In this document: in pieces, positions 8,065-13,744 of the stretch
Position numbering within the stretch: position 1 is the first letter of the stretch
Layout: every line of letters starts with the position of its first letter
DNA from: CAYVQZ01 sp964453435
GTDB taxonomy: Bacteria; Abyssobacteria; SURF-5
Assembly (NCBI GenBank): GCA_964453435.1
Contig: CAYVQZ010000086.1
Coordinates: forward strand, 1 to 13,744
Length of the DNA stretch: 13,744 nt
Reading direction: 5' to 3'
Translations under genes and position numbers: made by a program
The notes under the pieces: model-generated
The model's database searches: none
What the model saw: only the letters and a program-made list of their open reading frames with translations
What the model was told of the DNA's origin: nothing

Positions 8065-8466
8065 AGAGCAGGCCGGATGGTCGCGGCTCCCGGACGCTGG
8101 GGGCCGAGGAAAGTCCGAGCTCCAAAGGGCAGGATGCTCGCTAACGGCGAGTGGGGGCGACCCTAAGGAAAGTGCAACAGAAAAGACACCGCCGGAATCC
8201 GCCTTCGGGTGGATGAGACAGCACCCTCGCGGGCGCGCCGGTAAGGGTGAAATGGTGCGGTAAGAGCGCACCGGTGGCGGAGCAATCCGTCAGCCTGGCA
8301 AACCCCATCCGGAGCAAGATCAAATAGGGAGGCGATGGAGTGGCCCGCTTCGAGCGCCTCCGGGTTCGATCGCTCGAGGTGTCCGGCAACGGGCATCCCA
8401 GATGAATGACCATCTCGATTCCACGCATTGTGGAATTAGACAGAACTCGGCTTACAGGCCTGCTCT
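8065..8466 (+). ncRNA. rnpB: RNase P RNA, bacterial type A
   Basis: This is the catalytic RNA of RNase P, which removes the 5' leader from precursor tRNAs. The ends are set by the P1 helix: AGAGCAGGCC (8065-8074) is the exact reverse complement of GGCCTGCTCT (8457-8466). Inside, in order, come the universally conserved GAGGAAAGTCCG (from 8106), GGGCAGGATGCTC, AGTGCAACAGAAA, the GGTAAGGGTGAAATGGTGC block, CGGTAAGAGCGCACC, GCAAGATCAAATAGGG and, near the 3' end, AGATGAATGACC and ACAGAACTCGGCTTACAG. The P15 helix GGAGGCG/CGCCTCC is perfect. The length of 402 bases is normal. The L15 loop reads ATGGAGTGGCCCG, where E. coli has AAGGTACGGCCCG, so the CCA-binding GGU appears to be GGA. Type A architecture excludes the type B RNA of Bacillota. 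Confidence 0.97.
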
Positions 8467-8479
8467 CAAAAAGCGCCAC

Positions 8480-8521
8480 GCGGGGAACGCCAGTAAACTG
8501 GTTTTCCCCGCTGCCTTTTTT
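8480..8521 (+). terminator. Intrinsic terminator of rnpB, probably bidirectional
   Basis: Outer stem GCGGGGAA (8480-8487) with TTCCCCGC (8504-8511) and inner stem CCAG/CTGG around the loop TAAA are followed by TGCC and six T (8516-8521). On the minus strand the same hairpin is followed, 7 bases on, by TTTTT, so it may also end the convergent glycosyltransferase gene, whose stop is at 8555. Confidence 0.85.
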
Positions 8522-8554
8522 GACGCCAATCCTCAAAACACGAAGCGCAAGAGT

Positions 8555-10300
8555 TCACGAACCGCGCAAATCTTCAAGTTTGCGCCGGATGACGGCGGAA
8601 TCCGGATTCAGAGTGACGGCCGTTTCGAGAATCGCTATCGCGGAGTCCGTATCCCCTTTCTTCAACAAGACGCGCGCAACATCCCAGTACGCTTCGGCGT
8701 TACGAGGGTGGAGCCTGACGCTTTCCACGCTTGCCTCAAGCGCGCGTTCGTGTTCCCCCAAAGAAAGCAGACAATCAACAATACGCCGACGCGCCGGATA
8801 ATAGTAAGGGTCGACCTCAAGGGCCTCGGCGAACTGGGTGACGGCGAGATCGCATCGGCCTTTCTCTTGATAGGCAATCCCGAGGTTCGCATAGTCGTTT
8901 TCCCGAATGTAACCGGAACGAGTGACAAAAGTGAACGCGCAAACAGCACAGAACGCAACGACCGACAGGCCCAATCTTTTCCAATCAGCCGACTTCAGTT
9001 TCTCGATCCACCACAGAATAGTGTGCCCAGCGAAAATCAGGAGGAAGGGAACCAGCGGAAGGCGTAACCTGGAAAGAACAAAAAAAGCAACAACAGAGAA
9101 GGTGTAACAGACCATGAACACCAACAGGAGAGCCTGTCGCGGCCATTGCCTCAGGCTGACACCGATTCCGACCAGAGCAAGCGGCGCCACAATCCAAAAG
9201 GGTAAAAGCGGTAGCCTGAGCAAAGGGGAAAATTGTCGGGAAAGATAATAATTTGTGTTATTCGGAATTTCGTATCCCGCCCAGAACATGATACATTTTT
9301 GCGCCAATAATTTAAGGAAGCCACCGGGATGAGCTTGTATGTGCTCGATTGCTTCGCCGGCCCAATCAATTTCGGCCCGCTCCCGTGGTGTCATGGAATA
9401 GAAATCGGGCGCAACACGCATCATTGACGGAGTAATGGTGAGCGTGCCGCTCGAGTCCCGGCAATTGCCGATGTAAAAACAAATTCTGCCGTTCTTGCTG
9501 ATGAGTACCGGCTGCCTCCCCACAAAATAGTTCTTCAATGTCACAGGTGCGACCGCCGCGAGGAATCCGGCAATGACCATAGCCGTGACGGCGAGTTTTG
9601 CCGCTCGTTTTTGCTCGGAAACCAAGAACCAGAGCCACAATAACGCCGGCGGGACAAAGAGGACGAACTGCGGAGCGGCGATTGTGGTCAGGCCCATCGC
9701 AATTCCGGCGGCCAAAGAATACGGCAGTGTCGCTTTCGCCCGTGCAACAAGGAGCGAGAGAACAGCCAAAAGACACAGGAAAGTAACAAGCGTTGCGCTC
9801 AGCAAGAACGCCTCGTAAAACAAGAACATTCCATAAACGACAGCCATCAGCGCGGCAACCATTCCTGTTTTTCTGTGAAACGCTCGCTTCCCGACCATGT
9901 ACACGAGCACGCAAGTTACGCTTCCTATGGCAGCCTGCGCCAGCTTTATGAAAAGGACATTGTCGCCAAATAGTCTCATCAGCAGAGCGATAAGATAGGG
10001 ATAAAGCGGAGCCTGCAGAGGGGGAGTGTTATGGGGGTCGAGCCAGCCCGTTGCAAGAATTTCCCGCGCCCACTCTTTGAACGCATGCATGTCACTGCCA
10101 GGAATCGCCGAATCAAAGACAGGGTCTAACGCTTTAAACTGAAGTACGTTGAAAGCTCTCAGCGCGAGGGCGACAACGAAAACAGTGACAATGAAGAGGA
10201 TTTCCTTCGCTTGGTCCTTGTCGGGCGGCATGGAAGATGATGTGTCGGAATACACGGGTAGATTCTGCCGGTATCTATTGGATTCCGCGCGCTTAAGCAT
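8555..10300 (-). CDS. GT-C fold glycosyltransferase (family 39/PMT-like) with C-terminal TPR repeats
   Basis: A 581-residue integral membrane protein. Residues 33-460 contain about ten hydrophobic helices in the pattern of GT-C transferases (protein mannosyltransferase/ArnT type), which use a polyprenyl-phosphate sugar donor on the outer face of the inner membrane. The first large loop carries PVFDSAIPGSDMHAFKEWA (60-78), whose acidic residues are at the position of the family's catalytic Asp, followed by APLYPYLIALL (97-107). After the last helix come three TPR units (about 469-502, 503-535, 536-569; ANLGIAYQEKG, ALEVDP, AYWDVARVLLKKGD), probably periplasmic and used for protein contact. Sugar and acceptor cannot be told. 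The ATG at 10300 is only 2 bases from a tentative -10 box, so the ATG at 10231 (MPPDKDQ) is a real alternative start; neither has a clear ribosome-binding site. Confidence 0.85.
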   Translation of the reverse strand: MLKRAESNRYRQNLPVYSDTSSSMPPDKDQAKEILFIVTVFVVALALRAFNVLQFKALDPVFDSAIPGSDMHAFKEWAREILATGWLDPHNTPPLQAPLYPYLIALLMRLFGDNVLFIKLAQAAIGSVTCVLVYMVGKRAFHRKTGMVAALMAVVYGMFLFYEAFLLSATLVTFLCLLAVLSLLVARAKATLPYSLAAGIAMGLTTIAAPQFVLFVPPALLWLWFLVSEQKRAAKLAVTAMVIAGFLAAVAPVTLKNYFVGRQPVLISKNGRICFYIGNCRDSSGTLTITPSMMRVAPDFYSMTPRERAEIDWAGEAIEHIQAHPGGFLKLLAQKCIMFWAGYEIPNNTNYYLSRQFSPLLRLPLLPFWIVAPLALVGIGVSLRQWPRQALLLVFMVCYTFSVVAFFVLSRLRLPLVPFLLIFAGHTILWWIEKLKSADWKRLGLSVVAFCAVCAFTFVTRSGYIRENDYANLGIAYQEKGRCDLAVTQFAEALEVDPYYYPARRRIVDCLLSLGEHERALEASVESVRLHPRNAEAYWDVARVLLKKGDTDSAIAILETAVTLNPDSAVIRRKLEDLRGS

Positions 10301-10302
10301 TT

Positions 10303-10331
10303 AGGCTATCACAAGGCAATGGTGAAGTCAA
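10303..10331 (-). promoter_or_regulatory. Candidate promoter of the glycosyltransferase gene
   Basis: On the minus strand TTGACT (10326-10331) and TAGCCT (10303-10308) are 17 bases apart. The -35 box is good, the -10 box weak. If used, the transcript would start at about 10296, inside the longest reading frame, which favours translation from the ATG at 10231. Confidence 0.35.
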
Positions 10332-10411
10332 AACCATCGTGAGTGTGGTGACGCTTTTTGGGTTTGGCCACTATTCGGATTCGTGTTGTCGAAGTGGGCT
10401 TTCAAACACGA

Positions 10412-10651
10412 CTATCTTACAACCGCTTCCGGTTTAATAGGAGAACGCACAGTCATTGACTGCCGACCCTCCTTGCGGAATTCTGTTTTTTTTCGGTATT
10501 TGGTATTGTGATGCCAATGGTTCAAGAACCTCGACTTTTCATCCATATCTACAAGGGTAAACCCGATAGTAAGGGAATCCAGCAAATTCTGGTATCGCTC
10601 TTCCCAATCGATTCGCCCGGTATGCGTTCCCTTTTCTCTTCGCTGGTTCAT
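10412..10651 (-). pseudogene. Remnant of a PAS-domain protein (N-terminal part only)
   Basis: A 79-residue reading frame from the ATG at 10651. Residues about 17-44 (WEERYQNLLDSLTIGF, then TLVDMDEKSRFLN) read like the start of a PAS sensor domain, where the helix RYxxLLxxL is followed by the first beta strands ending in FLN. After that the expected remainder of the fold (NQAxxxxxGYxxEEL-like) is absent and the frame runs into a basic, low-complexity tail (RKKTEFRKEGRQ) encoded across an A8 tract at 10486-10493. The protein is too short to form a PAS fold. It stands back to back with the truncated nitroreductase, only 23 bases away, without room for promoters. I take it as debris of a sensor gene; the PAS assignment rests on a short match and is uncertain. 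Confidence 0.4.
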
Positions 10652-10674
10652 GAAATACAAGCCAAGCCGAGCCG

Positions 10675-11367
10675 GTGCCCGGCATGCTCTATAACACGAT
10701 ACCGCAACGCCGGACGAACAGGGCCAAGTATTCCGGAAAACCGATTTCCGACAACGACCTCTCTGCTCTCTCGGATTTTTCGCAGGCTGACCCGAACTTG
10801 AAGCTGCATTTGTTTGTCGGGGAAAAGGAACGCCAGCCCGTCGCTGAACTGATTGTGCGAGCATGCGAGATTCAGGCTAACGATCCGTCTCAGCATGCCG
10901 AGACTGCCTCATGGTTCAGAAAGAACGATGAGGAGATTCGGAAACACCGAGACGGAATCACAATCGACGCAGGCGGAAATCCCTACTTAATGCGGGTTCT
11001 CGCGAAACTGTTCATATCGGACAAGATGATTCACGGACCGTCGTTCGGCAAAGCATTCGTCCAAAGCACGAAGATGCAAGTGGCTTCGGCATCCGCTTTT
11101 GGAATCATTTCGGGAGAAAACAAATCTTACGAGCAGTGTCTCCGAGCCGGCCGCCTGTATCAGAGACTGCACCTGTGGGTAACGGGCAGGGGTATAGCCC
11201 TGCAGCCATTAAACTATCCCCTCGAAAACCGGCCTGAGCTGAGAGCCGAAGTGTACGCGCTCATCGGGACAGAAGCCCGTGAGGCGCTGCTCCCGTTTCG
11301 GCTCGGGTTCGGCCCGGAAGTGTCTCACAGCTCGCGCCGAACCGTTCAGAGCATCATCATTCCCTGA
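10675..11367 (+). CDS. Acg-family nitroreductase-like protein, N-terminally truncated
   Basis: A 230-residue protein matching the C-terminal two thirds of the Acg-like nitroreductase family (mycobacterial Rv2032/Acg relatives, usually 320-370 residues). Recognisable blocks in order: IPQRRTNRAKYSGKPI (9-24), SWFRKNDEEIRKHRDGIT (79-96), GPSFGKAFV (121-129), AGRLYQRLHLWVTGRGIAL (158-176) with QPLNYPLE (177-184), LPFRLGFGPE (206-215) and SSRRTVQSII (219-228). The N-terminal segment with the APSxHNxQPW flavin-binding motif is missing. I looked for it in all plus frames of 10301-10674 and did not find it; the frame is closed by TGA at 10651. Possible starts are GTG 10675 or ATG 10684, both without a ribosome-binding site. 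No internal stop breaks the remaining frame. It may be a recent 5' truncation or a short variant acting as a dimer. Whether it binds FMN is doubtful. Confidence 0.7.
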   Translation: MPGMLYNTIPQRRTNRAKYSGKPISDNDLSALSDFSQADPNLKLHLFVGEKERQPVAELIVRACEIQANDPSQHAETASWFRKNDEEIRKHRDGITIDAGGNPYLMRVLAKLFISDKMIHGPSFGKAFVQSTKMQVASASAFGIISGENKSYEQCLRAGRLYQRLHLWVTGRGIALQPLNYPLENRPELRAEVYALIGTEAREALLPFRLGFGPEVSHSSRRTVQSIIIP

Positions 11368-11393
11368 GCGTTCGCCGACCTCGGTAAATTCGA

Positions 11394-11422
11394 TTGACTT
11401 CCGGTTCGGAAAGCTGTAGAAT
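11394..11422 (+). promoter_or_regulatory. Sigma70-type promoter of the MFS transporter gene
   Basis: TTGACT (11394-11399) and TAGAAT (11417-11422) are 17 bases apart, each one base from consensus. The transcript would start near 11429, about 48 bases before the TTG start codon. This makes the transporter gene independent of the nitroreductase upstream. Confidence 0.7.
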
Positions 11423-11476
11423 CTGGCAACCGTATTGCTCTTGTCTTGCGCGGTATAACCGAAGAACGGAGCCTCC

Positions 11477-12673
11477 TTGGCAGAATCACCGAGAATCACG
11501 CCCGCGAAGATGGTCACCCTGGGCGTGGGCTGGTTCGGGGTCCAGGTGTTCTGGGCCTTCCATTCCGGCTCGATGCCGCTGTTCCTGAAACGACTAATCG
11601 ATTCCAAATTTAAAATCTCGCTTGTCATCAGCCTGGCCGGCCTGGCCGGATGCATTGTCCCTCCTCTCGTCGGTTACATCAGCGACAGGACCCAGACCCG
11701 TTTTGGCCGCCGCAAGCCATACATTTTCCTCGGCTTCCTCGGTGTTTTCCTTTGTGTGGTCGGTATGCCGAGCATGGCTTCGTTCGGCGTTGTCGCGATT
11801 CTGGCAGGGGCGATGTATTTCGCACTCAGATTTGCCGAGACCCCCTACCTGTCGCTGCTTCCCGACATAACCCCGCCGGAACAGCGAAGCACGGCGAGCG
11901 GGGTCATGAATCTGCTCGGAAGCATCGGATTGATTACCTGCTTTGTCGCCAGTTCGGTCGTCTGGGAAATGAGTTACGCTGCCGTCTTTTACATGGTGGC
12001 GTTCGCTTGCTTTGGCTCTATCATCTTGGCGGTCACTCTCGTTCAAGAACCCGATACTCCGCCGAAAAACGTCGAAGCAAGCGCTGTTCCCATTGGCTAC
12101 ATCAAGGGAATCTTACAAGAATCCAATGCGATGAAATTCTTTGTCGCACAGTTCTTCTGGTGGCTCGGCTTCTGGATGGTTTCGTCGTTTGCGACATTGT
12201 TTGTGGTCGAGGAGCTTCAAGTTGCCGAAGGAAAATCTTTTCTCGTGCTGATGACGTTCTCCATCGTCGCCACCATCTTCATGCTTCCCCTTGGAATGCT
12301 GGGCGACCGCTATGGGCGCAAGGGTATTCTGACGTTTATGGTCGGACTGTGGGCGGTACTGGAGATCCTCGTGGGTTTATCACAGACCCTCACGCATGCG
12401 ATGATAACAGTCGGCATCAGCGCAATACCGTTCGCGGCGGTGATGGGGGTGGGTTACGCCTTTTTTCTCGACCTTATCCCGCGTGACCGCACCGCCGAAT
12501 TCGTCGGGTTCAGCATCATCAGCATTGCGACTTCCCAGATTATCGGCCCCATGACCGGCGGCATCCTGATCGATACACTGGGTTATCGGTCCATTTTCCC
12601 CGCTGCCGCCTTCTTTATGCTCACGGGTCTCGTCATCCTTCAATGCGTCCAGCCGCCGAAACGACGCGGTTAA
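11477..12673 (+). CDS. MFS transporter, SLC45/GPH-like sugar-porter type
   Basis: A 398-residue inner-membrane secondary transporter with about twelve hydrophobic helices. Between helices 2 and 3 it has the loop GYISDRTQTRFGRRKPYIFL (66-85), typical of the SLC45/sucrose-transporter and glycoside-pentoside-hexuronide branches. The equivalent loop in the second half is GMLGDRYGRKG (273-283). AETPYLSLLPDITPPEQR (120-137) also fits this branch. The substrate may be a sugar or glycoside with a coupling cation, but the sequence does not fix it. The N-terminus (ITPAKMVTLGVGWFGVQ) is conserved in the branch, so I start at TTG 11477, which has CGGAG 5 bases upstream, not at the internal ATG 11510. It has its own promoter and converges on the DUF1989 gene, 12 bases apart, with no clear terminator between. 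Confidence 0.88.
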   Translation: MAESPRITPAKMVTLGVGWFGVQVFWAFHSGSMPLFLKRLIDSKFKISLVISLAGLAGCIVPPLVGYISDRTQTRFGRRKPYIFLGFLGVFLCVVGMPSMASFGVVAILAGAMYFALRFAETPYLSLLPDITPPEQRSTASGVMNLLGSIGLITCFVASSVVWEMSYAAVFYMVAFACFGSIILAVTLVQEPDTPPKNVEASAVPIGYIKGILQESNAMKFFVAQFFWWLGFWMVSSFATLFVVEELQVAEGKSFLVLMTFSIVATIFMLPLGMLGDRYGRKGILTFMVGLWAVLEILVGLSQTLTHAMITVGISAIPFAAVMGVGYAFFLDLIPRDRTAEFVGFSIISIATSQIIGPMTGGILIDTLGYRSIFPAAAFFMLTGLVILQCVQPPKRRG

Positions 12674-12685
12674 GGAAAAACTCGT

Positions 12686-13399
12686 TTATTCCGGACGCTG
12701 TTCGAAAATCTCTATCCGCAGGGGGCTCGACTTGCAGCCGTTTATCTGCTCGGTGGAACAGGCTGTTACGATGAGAATAATGTCCATCTTCGCCTGCAGC
12801 ACAACGTAGTCGCCCGGTTGCGTCATGGTCACCCCGCCCACAATTGATTTGTCAGGGAGAACCGGCGTGTTCTGGAAGAAATTTATGGGGTCCGGCTTGA
12901 AGGTGTGTTCGATGCCGGCTTCGGCTGCGGCCTTGAAATAGTTATCCCGGCAGTTCGGGTGATTCTCAAATCCGTATGCTTCGAAGAATTTCTTGTTGCA
13001 CGACGCCATCAGCATGTCATGGATGCCCGGAGAGTGGTCTTCAACAAAGGTGAGCACTGGCCTGTCCTTGTTGGTATAAAAAGATTGGCCGACTTTTGGG
13101 AACAAGTTCAGGTTGTACAATCGTGTGACCGAAGGACTCGAGAATTCCGTGTGATCATCCGCCGACACGGCAAACAGGTCACCGACCTGCATGCCCTCGA
13201 CATCGGTGAGCCGGATATAGTCTCCCGCCGAAACACGTACGGCTTTGCCGCTGTACCCGGGTACCACCACCGTCTTCTTAGCGTCGGTTTTGGCTTCGGG
13301 CTCGCTTTCAACGGCTGCGCTGTCACGTGCGAAGCCAGTCATCGACAGCAACAACGCGAGGATTCCGAAGGCGAACATTGTCCGTGCCGTCTTCTTCAT
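12686..13399 (-). CDS. Secreted DUF1989 protein (urea carboxylase-associated/carboxyguanidine deiminase family)
   Basis: A 237-residue protein of the DUF1989 family, which includes the urea carboxylase-associated proteins and the zinc-dependent carboxyguanidine deiminase subunits CgdA/CgdB. Residues 1-24 (MKKTARTMFAFGILALLLSM, then TGFA) are a signal peptide, probably cut after Ala24, so the protein should act in the periplasm or outside. Residues 43-237 cover the whole domain. Family-conserved residues are present: Asp121-His122, His127-Asp128-Met129 and Cys134 in HDMLMASC, His147 and Cys150 in HPNCRDN, Asn173 in NFFQN, GDYVVLQAKMDI (196-207), Cys214 and Cys222 near SSPLRIEIFE. An intact metal site is therefore likely. 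The start ATG at 13399 has AAAGGAG about 9 bases upstream. No urea/guanidine carboxylase or partner subunit is nearby, so the reaction is not assigned. Confidence 0.85.
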   Translation of the reverse strand: MKKTARTMFAFGILALLLSMTGFARDSAAVESEPEAKTDAKKTVVVPGYSGKAVRVSAGDYIRLTDVEGMQVGDLFAVSADDHTEFSSPSVTRLYNLNLFPKVGQSFYTNKDRPVLTFVEDHSPGIHDMLMASCNKKFFEAYGFENHPNCRDNYFKAAAEAGIEHTFKPDPINFFQNTPVLPDKSIVGGVTMTQPGDYVVLQAKMDIILIVTACSTEQINGCKSSPLRIEIFEQRPE

Positions 13400-13462
13400 G
13401 ATAATTTCTCCTTTCGTAAAGCGGTATCGCTTACATGTGCGCTTCCCCACAACCGAAGGGAT

Positions 13463-13492
13463 TTTATATCAGCGGAGAGGAGATAGCAACAA
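13463..13492 (-). promoter_or_regulatory. Candidate promoter of the DUF1989 gene
   Basis: On the minus strand TTGTTG (13487-13492) and TATAAA (13463-13468) are 18 bases apart, 64 bases before the start codon. The -10 box matches the consensus at 5 of 6 bases, the -35 box at 4 of 6. Confidence 0.45.
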
Positions 13493-13591
13493 CAAGACAC
13501 CTCACAACACAACCGGCCATTGGGAATATTATGAGAAGAAATCTTGTATCTTTTTTAAGATAATAGCTGGCCTTCGGAATCGTCGAAAAGA

Positions 13592-13620
13592 GGGCAGGTT
13601 AGTCCACCCGCCCGCTTTTT
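13592..13620 (+). terminator. Terminator-like hairpin on the plus strand
   Basis: GGGC-A-GGT (13592-13599) pairs with ACC-C-GCCC (13606-13613) through one mismatch around the loop TAGTCC, followed by GC and TTTTT (13616-13620). It looks like a Rho-independent terminator, but no plus-strand gene precedes it after the MFS gene, which ends over 900 bases upstream. Confidence 0.4.
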
Positions 13621-13655
13621 CGGCCAACCCTGAAAATAACCGGATAGTCCGAGGC

Positions 13656-13678
13656 ATTCGACAATACTTCCGTCGAAT
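13656..13678. repeat. Perfect 7-bp inverted repeat
   Basis: ATTCGAC (13656-13662) and GTCGAAT (13672-13678) flank a 9-base spacer. It could be an operator or a small hairpin for a gene beyond the window edge. No function can be assigned from the sequence. Confidence 0.4.
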
Positions 13679-13744
13679 AAGCGACGCATGGAATCCGTCC
13701 GATAGCCAAGAATTCGCTTGTATCACGGTTCGGTCAAATATTTG

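Larger units (their letters stand above)
13496..13744. other. Right-end region with hairpins, no convincing gene
   Basis: No reading frame here looks coding. A minus-strand frame of 65 codons (13529-13726) is basic, lacks a ribosome-binding site and matches nothing I know. The stretch is rich in short inverted repeats: TATCTT/AAGATA (13547-13562) around TTTT, the terminator-like hairpin at 13592-13620 and ATTCGAC/GTCGAAT at 13656-13678. Confidence 0.5.

Noticed and set aside
8141..8536. Reading frames on both strands across the RNase P RNA
   Set aside because: The conserved core and paired ends of the RNA fully explain this stretch; the frames are incidental.
10652..10864. Upstream extension of the PAS-like frame to 150 codons
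   Set aside because: This part is antisense to the conserved nitroreductase region and is low-complexity Arg/Pro/Ser-rich; the PAS-like similarity starts after the ATG at 10651.
13529..13726. Minus-strand frame of 65 codons at the right end
   Set aside because: No ribosome-binding site, strongly basic composition, and it spans several hairpins; more likely non-coding.

Overview
The window is an ordinary-looking stretch of bacterial chromosome of moderately high GC with short intergenic gaps, genes on both strands and sigma70-like promoters. The RNase P RNA is bacterial type A, which argues against Bacillota (type B). Several genes encode secreted or membrane proteins with Gram-negative-style signal sequences. 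The mix of gene families suggests an uncultured Gram-negative lineage, but nothing here fixes the phylum. No mobile element, CRISPR array, tRNA or phage gene was seen.

Layout. At the left, a secreted subtilisin-like protease is read leftward (113-1672) and ends at a strong intrinsic terminator (28-60). A 727-base gap follows, holding a candidate protease promoter with an overlapping inverted repeat and, near its right end, a candidate carB promoter. carB (2400-5600, large subunit of carbamoyl-phosphate synthetase) is followed by a membrane-anchored SxxK serine hydrolase (5763-7229) and a small six-helix membrane protein (7322-7942), which ends in a perfect-looking hairpin. Next is rnpB, the RNA of RNase P (8065-8466), with a consensus -10 box placed exactly before its 5' end and a strong terminator after it (8480-8521). 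That terminator is probably shared with the convergent GT-C glycosyltransferase/TPR gene (8555-10300, minus).

To the right of the glycosyltransferase promoter lies a likely rearrangement scar. A short PAS-like fragment (10412-10651, minus) stands back to back with an Acg-type nitroreductase (10675-11367, plus) that lacks the family's N-terminal third. An MFS transporter (11477-12673) follows, with a near-consensus promoter and a TTG start. It converges, 12 bases apart, on a minus-strand DUF1989 gene (12686-13399) that carries a signal peptide, which is unusual for that family. The last 345 bases hold that gene's promoter and several hairpins, but no convincing gene.

The genes do not form one pathway. 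carB (arginine/pyrimidine precursor synthesis) and rnpB (tRNA 5' processing) are housekeeping genes, and the rest are mostly envelope or secreted functions. No novel multi-gene system is evident. The items most worth following up are the secreted DUF1989 protein, the truncated-nitroreductase/PAS junction, and a possible GGA in place of GGU in the CCA-binding loop of the RNase P RNA.
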